Shown: one piece after another, positions 1 to 13,600 of the stretch | Position numbering within the stretch: the first letter of the stretch is position 1 | Layout: every line of letters starts with the position of its first letter | From: Arenicola marina | Lineage: Eukaryota; Annelida; Polychaeta; Arenicolidae | Length of the DNA stretch: 64,000 nt | Reading direction: 5' to 3' | Assembly: GCA_964019135.1 (NCBI GenBank) | Contig: OZ025265.1 | Location: forward strand, 5,896,318-5,960,317 | Program-made: the position numbers and the translations under genes | The notes under the pieces: model-generated | Databases searched by the model: none | What the model saw: the letters and a program-made list of their open reading frames with translations, nothing else | Told to the model about the DNA's origin: nothing

Positions 1-1224
1 GAGACCCCCTGTAACGGCCCATGACGGGAGACCCCTGTAATGGCCCATGACGGGAGACCCCTTTAATGGCCCATGACGGGAGACCCCCTGTAATGGCCCA
101 TGACGGGAGACCCCCTGTAATGGCCCATGACGGGAGACCCCTGTAATGGCCCATGACGGGAGACCCCCCTGTAATGGCCCATGACGGGAGACCCCCCGTA
201 ATGGCCCATGAAGTGAGACCCCCTGTAATGGTCCATGACGGGAGATCCCCTGTAATGGCCTATGACGGGAGACCCCCTGTAATGGCCCATGAAGTGAGAC
301 CCCCTGTAATGGCCCATGACGGGAGACCCCCTGTAATGGCCCATGAAGTGAGACCCCCATGTAATGGCCCATAACGGGAGACCCCCTGTAATGGCCCATG
401 AAGTAAGACCCCCTGTAATGGCCCATGAAGTGAGACCCCCTGTAATGGCCCATGACGGGAGACCCCCCTGTAATAGCCCATGACGGGAGACCCCTGTACC
501 GGCCCATGACGGGAGACCCCTGTACCGGCCCATGACGGGAGACCCCCTGTAACGGCCCATGACGGGACACCCCCTGTAACGGCCCATGACGGGAGACCCC
601 CTGTAACGGCCCATGACGGGAGACCCCTGTAATGGCCCATGACGGGAGACCCCCTGTAATGGCCCATGACGGGAGACCCCGTGTAACGGCCCATGACGGG
701 AGACCCCCTGTAATGGCCCATGACGGGTGACCCTGTAATGGCCCATGAAGTGAGACCCCCTGTAATGGCCCATGACAGAAGACCCCCTGTAATGGCCCAT
801 GAAGTGAGACCCCATGTAATGGCCCATGACGGGAGACCCCCTGTAACGGCCCATGACGGGAGACCCCTGTAATGGCCCATGACGGGAGACCCCTTTAATG
901 GCCCATGACGGGAGACCCCCTGTAATGGCCCATGACGGGAGACCCCCTGTAATGGCCCATGACGGGAGACCCCTGTAATGGCCCATGACGGGAGACCCCC
1001 CTGTAATGGCCCATGACGGGAGACCCCCCGTAATGGCCCATGAAGTGAGACCCCCTGTAATGGTCCATGACGGGAGATCCCCTGTAATGGCCTATGACGG
1101 GAGACCCCCTGTAATGGCCCATGAAGTGAGACCCCCTGTAATGGCTCATGACGGCAGACCCCCTGTAATGGCCCATGACGGGAGACCCCTGTAACGGCCC
1201 ATGACGTGAGACCCCCATGTAATG
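1..1224. repeat. ~27-bp minisatellite in the intron after CDC27 exon 18 (continues off window)
   Basis: About 44 imperfect copies of a 26-28 bp unit whose plus strand centres on TGTAATGGCCCATGACGGGA. It begins about 20 bases after the exon 18 donor and does not contain the splice site. Variants include AAGTGAGA in place of ACGGGAGA. A higher-order period of 832 bp is visible: the variants CCCTTTAATG (59, 891) and GTCCATGACG (231, 1063) recur at exactly that offset. The array runs into the window edge, so its true length is unknown. Confidence 0.95.
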
Positions 1225-1245
1225 GCAATGGCTGGCGACGCTCAC

Positions 1246-1387
1246 CCTCCACGGGATCCTCGTCGTCCGTGACGTATCGCTTATCGATGGCCTCCTTGAT
1301 GTGGTTGTTGGCGCCCTTGGGGTCGAGGTCCATGGCCCACGAGAAGTTCATCAGAGCTAGGTGCGTGTTCCCCAGCTTCTTATGCAC
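1246..1387 (-). CDS. CDC27: CDC27 exon 18 (last TPR, start of acidic tail)
   Basis: Reads VHKKLGNTHLALMNF, SWAMDLDPKGANNHIKEAI and DKRYVTDDEDPVE plus one base, matching the C-terminal TPR and the start of the acidic tail of CDC27. The acceptor GTGCAG ends at 1388; the donor GTGAGC starts at 1245, phase 1. The final exon with the stop codon must lie beyond position 1. Confidence 0.97.
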
Positions 1388-1624
1388 CTGCACGGGGCAC
1401 AGCAATACAGTCAGTCAGGTCTTTGAGGGCGATGTCAAAGATAACAGGCTAAATAACATGCACACTATCAACTTAGGTTCGATGGTTAAGTGGAAACGGT
1501 TTTATTTTATTCTATTAGCATAGTTCATTATTTTCTTATTATTTATATTGCATCGCCTGTTATTTTAACAGCCATTGCTATTTTCGCAACAATATGAAAC
1601 GTTATAGCATAATGTATGATTCAC

Positions 1625-1696
<72 letters not shown>

Positions 1697-4600
1697 TAGC
1701 AAGTTATACAATGGAAGTGGGAGCAGTCAAATCTATGGCACCATAGTGCGCTTGCACCATAGTGTGGACCAGGCTATGACGGTGATGTGATCCCATGGGT
1801 CTGGCGGCCCCCTCACCTTGCCGATCAGGAAATACACGAGGGATTCCTTGGGTATAATTTCCTTCAGCTCTTCGAGCTCACTTAACGCGTCCTGGACAAA
1901 AAATACATGATATTTGAAAGTCCAGAAAGTAAAACAAAATTACCTACAGCCAACAATCCATGGTTGGTAGGGCGCTTTAACCTCAGGCTATATCGCCATC
2001 ATGGCAAGGGTCAAGGTCGAGAGAAGCCATGTCTCCAGGATTAACCCCCTAGGCCAGTGGGTGACCAAACATGGCCGAACGCGCTACGTACTAGGCCAGT
2101 GGGTGACCCAACATGGCCGAGCGCGCTACGTGCTAGGCCAGTGGGTGACCCAACATGGCCGAACGCGCTACGTATTAGGCAAGTGGGTGCCCCAACACGG
2201 CCGAGCGCGCTACGTACTAGGTCAGTGGGTGACCCAACATGGCCGAACGCGCTACGCACTAGGTCAGTGGGTGACCCAACATGGCCGAACGCGCTACGCA
2301 CTAGGTCAGTGGGTGACCCAACATGGCCGAGCGCGCTACGTACTAGGCCAGTGGGTGACCCAACATGGCCGAGCGGGCTACGTACTAGGCCAGTGGGTGA
2401 CCCAACATGGCCGAACGCGCTACGTACTAGGCCAGTGGGTGACCCAACATGGCCGAACGCGCTATGTACTAGGCCAGTGGATGATCCAACATGGCCGAAC
2501 GCGCTACGTACTAGGCCAGTGGGTGACCCAACACGGCCGAGCGCGCTACGTACTAGGCGAGTGGGTGACCCAACATGGCCGAACGCGCTACGTACTAGGC
2601 CAGTGGGTGACCCAACATGGCCGAGCGCGCTACGTACTAGGCCAGTGGGTGACCCAACATGGCCGAACGCGCTACGTACTAGGCCAGTGGGTGACCCAAC
2701 ATGGCCGAGCGCGCTACGTACTAGGCCAGTGGGTGACCCAACATGGCCGAACGCGCTACGTACTAGGCCAGTGGGTGACCCAAAATGGCCGAGCGCGCTA
2801 CGTACTAGGCCAGTGGGTGACCCAACATGGCCGAGCGCGCTACGTACTAGGCCAGTGGGTGACCCAACATGGCCGAACGCGCTACGTACTAGGCCAGTGG
2901 GTGACCCAACATGGCCGAGCGCGCTACGTACTAGGCCAGTGGGTGACCCAACATGGCCGAACGCGCTACGTACTAGGCCAGTGGGTGACCCAACATGGCC
3001 GAACGCGCTACGTACTAGGCCAGTGGGTGACCCAACATGGCCGAGCGCGCTACGTACTGGGCCAGTGGGTGACCCAACATGGCCGAACGCGCTACGTACT
3101 AGGCCAGTGGGTGACCCAACATGGCCGAGCGCGCTACGTACTAGGCCAGTGGGTGACCCAACATGGCCGAACGCGCTACGTACTAGGCCAGTGGGTGACC
3201 CAACATGGCCGAGCGCGCTACGTACTAGGCCAGTGCGTGACCCAACATGGCCGAGCGCGCTACGTACTAGGCCAGTGGGTGACCCAACATGGCCGAGCGC
3301 GCTACGTACTAGGCCAGTGCGTGACCCAACATGGCCGAACGCGCTACGGACTAGGCCAGTGGGTGACCCAACATGGCCGAACGCGCTACGTACTAGGCCA
3401 GTGGGTGACCCAACATGGCCGAACGCGCTACGTACTAGGCCAGTGCGTGACCCAACATGGCCGAGCGCGCTACGTACTAGGCCAGTGCGTGACCCAACAT
3501 GGCCGAGCGGGCTACGTACTAGGCCAGTGGGTGACCCAACATGGCCGAGCGCGCTACGTGCTAGGCCAGTGGGTGACCCAACATGGCCGAGCGGTTTGGG
3601 ACCTGACCAGATTATTTAATGTTTGGTCATTGTTCAGATAAAATAAAACGGAGAAACTGACATACCGTCAAACACAAGTGTGTCCATTGGCTAATCCATT
3701 ATTACATTACCCTCATCAACTAGAAAGAGTAGAAGCGCTTTTAACATTCCTGGCAACAAAGAACATTTTTTAATGAAAATGAAGTAAATTGCCATGGTTA
3801 CCTTGTGTCTCTCGTTTGCAAACAAGATGGACGCCCGGTGGAACTTGCACAGCGGGTTTTTGGGGTCTGTGGCAATTGCTTTGTTGAGAATCTGTAGCGC
3901 GCTTTCAGACTTCTTCAAGGCGTGTTGCACCTGTTTGGGAGTTGGAATAGTTAAGTATAACGTCCTGGCTTTGTTACTGTACACACAAGGCTAATAATTA
4001 CTGTCATCTTATAGACATTTCCCTCTCATGACTTTGGTATTAACCCACGAAGCCAGTCACCGTGAATGGAATTGGGCCATTAGGATAGACTGGAAACCAC
4101 ACAAAAATCCGTCCCACCTAATGTGAGCAAACTATAACCGGATACTCACCACACCAATGTGACACAGCAACACAGAGCTCTGGGGGTTGATGGACAAAGC
4201 TTTTCGGAAGTGCACCTCGGCCAGGGCCAACTTCTCTTGTTTGTAGTACACCATCCCTAAACCGTACCTGAGGTAGTCAGACAAATGGTCAATTAACAGG
4301 TCAATTATGTAACTCTTTTACATCCTAATATCATAATAATACCATAAGATATTGGTGACATGTTGCCTCGCTACATCACGATAAATATGCCATAAGAAGT
4401 AAACAAATAAAATCATAATGACAAAAAACAAATGGGGAAGTAGAACTGAAAAGATAGAAGAGAATATAGCGCGTTGGACAGCACCCCACCCCCCCTCCCT
4501 GTCACCCACCAGGCGTTGTAGTGTCGCGGGTCGCCCCGCCCCCCCCCCCCCTTACTCACCATGCGTTGTAGCGGCGCGGGTCGAATCCCCCCCCTCCCCC

Positions 4601-7600
4601 TCCTCACTCACAAGCGTTATAGTGTCGCGGGTCGCCCCGCCCCCCCCCTTACTCACCAGGCGTTCTACTGTCACGGGTCGCCCCGCCCCCCTCCCTGTCA
4701 CCCACCAGGCGTTGTAGAGGCGCGGGTCGACCTCCCCCCCTCCCTGTCACCCACCAGGCGTTGTAGCGGCGCCGGTCGACCTCCCCCCTCCCTGTCACCC
4801 ACCAGGCGTTGTAGCGGCGCGGGTCGACCTCCCCCCCTCCCTGTCACCCACCAGGCGTTGTAGCGGCGCCGGTCGACCTCCCCCCTCCATGTCACCCACC
4901 AGGCGTTGTAGCGGCGCGGGTCGACCTCCCCCCCTCCCTGTCACCCACCAGGCGTTGTAGCGGCGCCGGTCGACCTCCCCCCTCCCTGTCACCCACCAGG
5001 CGTTGTAGTGTCGCGGGTCGCCCCGCCCCCCCCCCCCTTACTCACCATGCGTTGTAGCGGCGCGGGTTGACCCCCCCCCCACCTTACTCATCAGGCGTTG
5101 TAGCGGCGCGGATCGACCCCCCCTCCACCTTGATCACCAGGCGTTGTAGCGGCGCGGGTCGACCCCCCCCCCCCTTACTCACCAGGCGTTATAGTGGCGC
5201 GGGTCGCCCCCCCCCCCCTTACTCACCAGGCGTTGTAGTGGCGCGGGTCGACCCCCCCACTCCCTCTCTCGCTCACTCACCAGGCGTTGTAGTGGCGCGG
5301 GTCGCCCGCCCCCCCCACCTTACTCACCAGGCGTTGTAGCGGCGCGGGTCGACCCCCCCCCCACCTTACTCATCAGGCGTTGTAGCGGCGCGGGTCGACC
5401 CCCCCTCCACCTTGATCACCAGGCGTTGTAGCGGCGCGGGTCGACCCCCCCCCCCCTTACTCACCAGGCGTTATAGTGGCGCGGGTCGCCCCCCCCCCCC
5501 TTACTCACCAGGCGTTGTAGTGGCGCGGGTCGCCCCGCCCCCCTTACTCACCAGGCGTTGTAGTGGCGCGGGTCGCCCCCCCCCCCTTACTCACCGGGCG
5601 TTATAGTGGCGCGGGTCGCCCCCCCCCCCCCTTACTCACCAGGCGTTGTAGTGGCGCGGGTCGCCCCCCCCCCTTACTCACCAGGCGTTATAGTGGCGCG
5701 GGTCGCCCCCCCCCCCTTACTCACCGGGCGTTATAGTGGCGCGGGTCGCCCCCCCCTTACTCACCAGGCGTTGTAGTGGCGCGGGTCGCCCCCCCCCCCC
5801 TTACTCACCAGGCGTTGTAGTGGCGCGGGTCGCCCCCCCCTTACTCACCAGGCGTTGTAGTGGCGCGGGTCGCCCCCCCCCCTTACTCACCAGGCGTTAT
5901 AGTGGCGCGGGTCGCCCCCCCCTTACTCACCAGGCGTTGTAGTGGCGCGGGTCGCCCCCCCCCCTTACTCACCAGGCGTTGTAGTGGCGCGGGTCGACGC
6001 GGATGGCGTTCCTGAAGCAGGCCAGCGCCTTGTCCAGCTCCTCTGTCAACACGTACTCGTGGGCCAGCAGCGTGTAGGCGTAGGCGAACTCGGGATCCAC
6101 CTGGCGGCAGACGCACCAACATGTGGGTACAGAAACCTCTCCCTCTCAGACTGTCAGCCGTTCGGTACTGATCCCCCAGGATCACTGGGTCAATAGAGGC
6201 AACATTACTTTACATGTATCACTTACCTATGGCCAGCCATCTTAGTACGATAATACTTGTAACTTGCAAAGTGACCCGTCCCTCCCACACCAGAGGCTGC
6301 CATCCCCTACACAGTATAACCTGTCCCTCCCACACCAGAGGCTGCCATCCCCTACACAGTATAACCTGTCCCTCTCTCACCAAAGGCTGCCATCCCCTAC
6401 ACAGTATAACCTGTCCCTCTCTCACCAAAGGCTGCCATCCCCTACACAGTATAACCTGTCCCTCTCTCACCAAAGGATGCAATCCCCTACACAGTATAAC
6501 CTGTCCCTCTCTCACCAAAGGATGCAATCCCCTACACAGCATAACCTGTCCCTCTCTCACCAAAGGCTGCCATCCCCTACACAGTATAACCTGTCCCTCT
6601 CTCACCAAAGGATGCAATCCCCTACACAGTATAACCTGTCCCTCTCTCACCAAAGGATGCAATCCCCTACACAGCATAACCTGTCCCTCTCTCACCAAAG
6701 GCTGCCATCCCCTACACAGTATAACCTGTCCCTCCCACACCAGAGGCTGCCATCCCCTACACAGTATAACCTGTCCCTCTCTCACCAAAGGCTGCCATCC
6801 CCTACACAGTATAACCTGTCCCTCTCACACCAAAGGCTGCCATCCCCTACACAGTATAACCTGTCCCTCTCTCACCAAAGGCTGCCATCCCCTACACAGT
6901 ATAACCTGTCCCTCTCTCACCAAAGGATGCAATCCCCTACACAGTATAACCTGTCCCTCTCTCACCAAAGTCTGCCATCCTCTGCACAAGCTAGCCTGTC
7001 CTTCTCTCACCAGAGGCTGCCATCCCCTACACAGTATAACCTGTCCCTCTCTCACCAAAGGCTGCCATCCCCTACACAGTATAACCTGTCCCTCTCTCAC
7101 CAAAGGCTGCCATCCCCTACACAGTATAACCTGTCCCTCTCTCACCAAAGTCTGCCATCCTCTGCACAAGCTAGCCTGTCCTTCTCTCACCAGAGGCTGC
7201 CATCCCCTACACAGTATAACCTGTCCCTCTCTCACCAAAGGCTGCCATCCCCTACACAGTATAACCTGTCCCTCTCACCAAAGGCTGCCATCCCCTACAC
7301 AGTATAACCTGTCCCTCTCTCACCAAATCTGCCATCCTCTGCACAAGCTAGCCTGTCCTTCTCTCACCAAAGGCTGCCATCCCCTACACAGTATAACCTG
7401 TCCCTCTCTCACCAAAGGCTGCCATCCCCTACACAGTATAACCTGTCCCTCTCTCACCAAAGGCTGCCATCCCCTACACAGTATAACCTGTCCCTCTCTC
7501 ACCAAAGGCTGCCATCCCCTACACAGTATAACCTGTCCCTCTCTCACCAGAGGCTGCCATCCCCTACACAGTCAAACCTGTCCCTCTCTCACCAAAGGCT

Positions 7601-10600
7601 GCCATCCCCTACACAGTATAACCTGTCCCTCTCTCACCAAAGGCTGCCATCCCCTACACAGTATAACCTGTCCCTCTCTCACCAAAGGCTGCCATCCCCT
7701 ACACAGTATAACCTGTCCCTCTCTCACCAAAGGCTGCCATCCCCTACACGGTATAACCTGTCCCTCTCTAACCAAAGGCTTCCATCCCCTACACAGTCAA
7801 ACCTGTCCCTCTCTCACCAAAGGCTGCCATCCCCTACACAGTATAACCTGTCCCTCTCTCACCAAAGTCTGCCATCCTCTGCACAAGCTAGCCTGTCCTT
7901 CTCTCACCAAAGGCTGCCATCCCCTACACAGTATAACCTGTCCCTCTCTCACCAAAGGCTGCCATCCCCTACACAGTATAACCTGTCCCTCTCTCACCAA
8001 AGGCTGCCATCCCCTACACAGTATAACCTGTCCCTCTCTCAAAAAAAGGCTGCCATCCTCTGCACAAGCTAGCCTGTCCCTCTCTCACCAAAGGCTGCCA
8101 TCCTCTGCACAAGCTAGCCTGTCCCTCTTACACCAAAGGCTGCCATCCCCTACACAGTATAACCTGTCCCTCTCTCACCAAAGGCTGCCATCCACTACAC
8201 AGTATAACCTGTCCCTCTCTCACCAAAGGCTGCCATCCCCTACACAGTATAACCTGTCCCTCTCTCACCAAAGGCTGCCATCCCCTACACAGTATAACCT
8301 GTCCCTCCCACACTAGAGGCTGCCATCCCCTACACAGTATAACCTGTCCCTCTCTCACCAAAGGCTGCCATCCCCTACACAGTACAACCTGTCCCTCTCT
8401 CACCAAAGGCTGCCATCCCCTACACAGTATAACCTGTCTCTCTCACACCAAAGGCTGCCATCCCCTACACAGTATAACCTGTCCCTCTCTCACCAAAGGC
8501 TGCCATCCCCTACACAGTATAACCTGTCCCTCTCACACCAAAGGCTGCCATCCCCTACACAGTATAACCTGTCCCTCTCTCACCAAAGGCTGCCATCCCC
8601 TACACAGTATAACCTGTCCCTCTCTCACCAAAGGCTGCCATCAACTACACAGTATAACCTGTCCCTCCCACACCAGAGGCTGCCATCCCCTACACAGTAT
8701 AACCTGTCCCTCTCTCACCAAAGGCTGCCATCCCCTACACAGTATAACCTGTCCCTCTCTCTCACCAAAGGCTGCCATCCCCTACACAGTATAACCTGTC
8801 CCTCTCTCACCAAAGGCTGCCATCCCCTACACAGTATAACCTGTCCCTCTCTCACCAGAGGCTGCCATCCCCTACACAGTATAACCTGTCCCTCTTTCAC
8901 CAAAGGCTGCCATCCCCTACACAGTATAACCTGTCCCTCTCTCACCAAAGGCTGCAATCCCCTACACAGTATAACCTGTCCCTCTCTCACCAAAGGCTGC
9001 CATCCCCTACACAGTATAACCTGTCCCTCTCTAACCAAAGGCTGCCATCCCCTACACAGTATAGCCTGTCCCTCTCACACCAAAGGCTGCCATCCCCTAC
9101 ACAGTCAAACCTGTCCCTCTCACACCAAAGGCTGCCATCCCCTACACAGTATAACCTGTCCCTCTCACACCAAAGGCTGCCATCCCCTACACAGTCAAAC
9201 CTGTCCCTCTCACACCAAAGGCTGCCATCCCCTACACAGTATAACCTGTCCCTCTCTCACCAAAGGCTGCCATCCCCTACACAGTATAACCTGTCCCTCT
9301 CTCACCAAAGGCTGCCATCCCCTACACAGTATAACCTGTCCCTCTCTCACCAGAGGCTGCCATCCCCTACACAGTATAACCTGTCCCTCTCTCACCAAAG
9401 GCTGCCATCCACTACACAGTATAACCTGTCCCTCTCTCACCAAAGGCTGCCATCCCCTACACAGTATAACCTGTCCCTCTCTCACCAGAGGCTGCCATCC
9501 CCTACACAGTATAACCTGTCCCTTTCTCACCAAAGGCTGCCATCCCCTACACAGTATAACCTGTCCCTCTCTCACCAAAGGCTGCCATCCACTACACAGT
9601 ATAACCTGTCCCTCTCTCACCAAAGGCTGCCATCCCCTACACAGTATAACCTGTCCCTCTCTCACCAAAGGTTGCCATCCCCTACACAGTATAACCTGTC
9701 CCTCTCTCACCAAAGGCTGCCATCCCTTACACAGTATAACCTGTCCCTTTCTCACCAAAGGCTGCCATCCCCTACACAGTATAACCTGTCCCTCTCTCAC
9801 CAAAGGCTGCCATCCCCTACACAGTATAACCTGTCCCTCTCTCACCAAAGGCTGCCATCCACTACACAGTATAACCTGTCCCTTTCTCACCAAAGGCTGC
9901 CATCCACTACACAGTATAACCTGTCCCTCTCTCACCAAAGGCTGCCATCCCCTACACAGTATAACCTGTCCCTCCCACACCAGAGGCTGCCATCTCCTAC
10001 ACAGTATAACCTGTCCCTCTCTAACCAAAGGCTGCCATCCCCTACACAGTCAAACCTGTCCCTCTTTCATCCAAAGGCTGCCATCTCCTACACAGTATAA
10101 CCTGTCCCTCTCTCACCAAAGGCTGCCATCCCCTACACAGTATAACCTGTCCCTCTCTCACCAAAGGCTGCCATCCCCTACACAGTATAGCCTGTCCCTC
10201 TCTCACCAAAGGCTGCCATCCCCTACACAGTATAACCTGTCCCTCTCTCACCAAAGGCTGCCATCCCCTACACAGTATAGCCTGTCCCTCTCTCACCAAA
10301 GGCTGCCATCCCCTACACAGTATAACCTGTCCCTCTCTCACCAAAGGCTGCCATCCCCTACACAGTATAACCTGTCCCTCTCTCACCAGAGGCTGCCATC
10401 CCCTACACAGTATAACCTGTCCCTCTCTCACCAAAGGCTGCCATCCCCTACACAGTATAACCTGTCCCTCTCTCACCAAAGGCTGCCATCCCCTACACAG
10501 TATAGCCTGTCCCTCTCTCACCAAAGGCTGCCATCCTCTGCACAAGCTAGCCTGTCCCTCTCTCACCCAAGGCTGCCATCCCCTACACAGTATAACCTGT

Positions 10601-13600
10601 CCCTCTCACACCAAAGGCTGCCATCCCCTACACAGTCAAACCTGTCCCTCTCTCACCAAAGGCTGCCATCCCCTACACAGTATAACCTGTCCCTCTCTCA
10701 CCAAAGTCTGCAATCCCCTACACAGTATAACCTGTCCCTCTCTCACCAAAGGCTGCCATCCCCTACACAGTATAACCTGTCCCTCTCTCACCAAAGGCTG
10801 CCATCCCCTACACAGTATAACCTGTCCCTCTCTCACCAAAGGCTGCCATCCTCTGCACAAGCTAGCCTGTCCCTCTCACACCAAAGGCTGCCATCCCCTA
10901 CACAGTATAACCTGTCCCTCTCTCACCAAAGGCTGCAATCTCCTACACAGTATAACCTGTCCCTCTCTCACCAAAGGCTGCCATCCCCTACACAGTATAA
11001 CCTGTCCCTCTCTCACCAAAGGCTGCCATCCCCTACACAGTATAACCTGTCCCTCTCTCACCAAAGGCTGCCATCCCCTACACAGTATAACCTGTCCCTC
11101 TCTAACCAAAGGCTGCCATCCCCTACACAGTCAAACCTGTCCCTCTCTCACCAAAGGCTGCCATCCCCTACACAGTATAACCTGTCCCTCTCTCACCAAA
11201 GTCTGCCATCCTCTGCACAAGCTAGCCTGTCCTTCTCTCACCAAAGGCTGCCATCCCCTACACAGTATAACCTGTCCCTCTCTCACCAAAGGCTGCCATC
11301 CCCTACACAGTATAACCTGTCCCTCTCTCACCAAAGTCTGCCATCCTCTGCACAAGCTAGCCTGTCCTTCTCTCACCAAAGGCTGCCATCCCCTACACAG
11401 TATAACCTGTCCCTCTCTCACCAAAGGCTGCCATCCCCTACACAGTATAACCTGTCCCTCTCTCACCAGAGGCTGCCATCCCCTACACAGTATAACCTGT
11501 CCCTCTCTCACCAAAGGCTGCCATCCCCTACACAGTATAACCTGTCCCTCTCTCACCAAAGGCTGCCATCCCCTACACAGTATAGCCTGTCCCTCTCTCA
11601 CCAAAGGCTGCCATCCTCTGCACAAGCTAGCCTGTCCCTCTCTCACCCAAGGCTGCCATCCCCTACACAGTATAACCTGTCCCTCTCACACCAAAGGCTG
11701 CCATCCCCTACACAGTATAACCTGTCCCTCTCTAACCAAAGGCTGCCATCCCCTGCACAGTATAACCTGTCCCTCTCTAACCAAAGGCTGCCATCCCCTA
11801 CACAGTCAAACCTGTCCCTCTCTCACCAAAGGCTGCCATCCCCTACACAGTATAACCTGTCCCTCTCTCACCAAAGTCTGCCATCCTCTGCACAAGCTAG
11901 CCTGTCCTTCTCTCACCAAAGGCTGCCATCCCCTACACAGTATAACCTGTCCGTCTCTCACCAAAGGCTGCCATCCCCTACACAGTATAACCTGTCCCTC
12001 CCTCACCAAAGGCTGCCATCCTCTGCACAAGCTAGCATGTCCCTCTCTCACCAAAGGCTGCCATCCTCTGCACAAGCTAGCCTGTCCCTCTTACACCAAC
12101 GGCTGCCATCCCCTACACAGTATAACCTGTCCCTCTCTCACCAAAGGCTGCCATCCTCTGCACAAGCTAGCCTGTCCCTCTCTCACCAAAGGCTGCCATT
12201 CCCTACACAGTATAACCTGTCCCTCTCTCACCAAAGGCTGCCATCCCCTACACAGTATAACCTGTCCCTCTCTCACCAAAGGCTGCCATCCTCTGCACAA
12301 GCTAGCCTGTCCCTCTCTCACCAAAGGCTGCCATCCTCTGCACAAGCTAGCCTGTCCCTCTCTCACCAAAGGCTGCCATCCTCTGCACAAGCTAGCCTGC
12401 CCCTCTTACACCAAAGGCTGCCATCCCCTACACAGTATAACCTGTCCCTCTCACACCAAAGGCTGCCATCCTCTGCACAAGCTAGCCTGTCCCTCTCTCA
12501 CCAAAGGCTGCCATCCTCTGCACAAGCTAGCCTGTCCCTCTCTCACCAAAGGCTGCCATCCTCTGCACAAGCTAGCCTGTCCCTCTTACACCAAAGGCTG
12601 CCATCCCCTACACAGTATAACCTGTCCCTCTCACACCAAAGGCTGCCATCCTCTGCACAAGCTAGCCTGTCCCTCTTACACCAAGTCTTACTCACCTGAA
12701 CGGCGCGTTGAAAGAACTTAATCGCCACGTCGTGTTCCTTCTGAGAACTAAATAAGTTTCCAGTAACGCACCAAGTCTGAAACAAGTACCAAAACGAGAT
12801 CGCGTTATTATACGTTATATGGACATGTTAAATGATGACAACGAACAGTACCGCCCAACATGTCAACCAGTGACAGGTCTGTCCGTAAATCACACCACAC
12901 TGATCCTGCCAGGTTTTGTCCTTTTGAACGAAGATTTAAATACAACGATATAACCAGCATTTTAAGAAAATCATGTTTCGATTATTCTCATGGTCAAGAA
13001 AATGCACACTGGATAACTATGAGAGATCAATAAATGCTAGTTTTGTTACGACCTACCTGTGGGCAGTGCTTGTCAAGGTCGGTGAGATCATGACCTACCT
13101 GCGGGCAGTGCTTGTCAAGGTCGGTGAGATCATGACCTACCTGCGGGCAGTGCTTGTCAAGGTCGGTGACATCATGACCTACCTGTGGGCAGTGCTAGTC
13201 GAGGTCGGTGACATCATGACTTACCTGTGGGCAGTGCTAGTCGAGGTCGGTGACATCATGACCTACCTGTGGGCAGTGCTTGTCAAGGTCGGTGACATCA
13301 TGACCTACCTGTGGGCAGTGCTTGTCAAGGTCGGTGAGATCATGACCTACCTGCGGGCAGTGCTTGTCAAGGTCGGTGACATCATGACCTACCTGTGGGC
13401 AGTGCTAGTCGAGGTCGGTGACATCATGACTTACCTGTGGGCAGTGCTAGTCGAGGTCGGTGACATCATGACCTACCTGTGGGCAGTGCTTGTCAAGGTC
13501 GGTGACATCATGATCTACCTGTGGGCAGTGCTAGTCGAGGTCGGTGACATCATGACCTACCTGTGGGCAGTGCTTGTCGAGGTCGGTGACATCATGACCT

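Noticed and set aside
2001..3641. 546- and 520-codon plus-strand frames over the 42-bp array
   Set aside because: Two frames are open at once because the unit is 14 codons long with few stops; the sequence is intronic to CDC27 on the other strand.
6214..12699. Plus-strand frames up to 700 codons and minus-strand repeat frames in the 45-bp array
   Set aside because: Products of the 15-codon period, with no start context, no known domain and interruption by single-base indels in the array.
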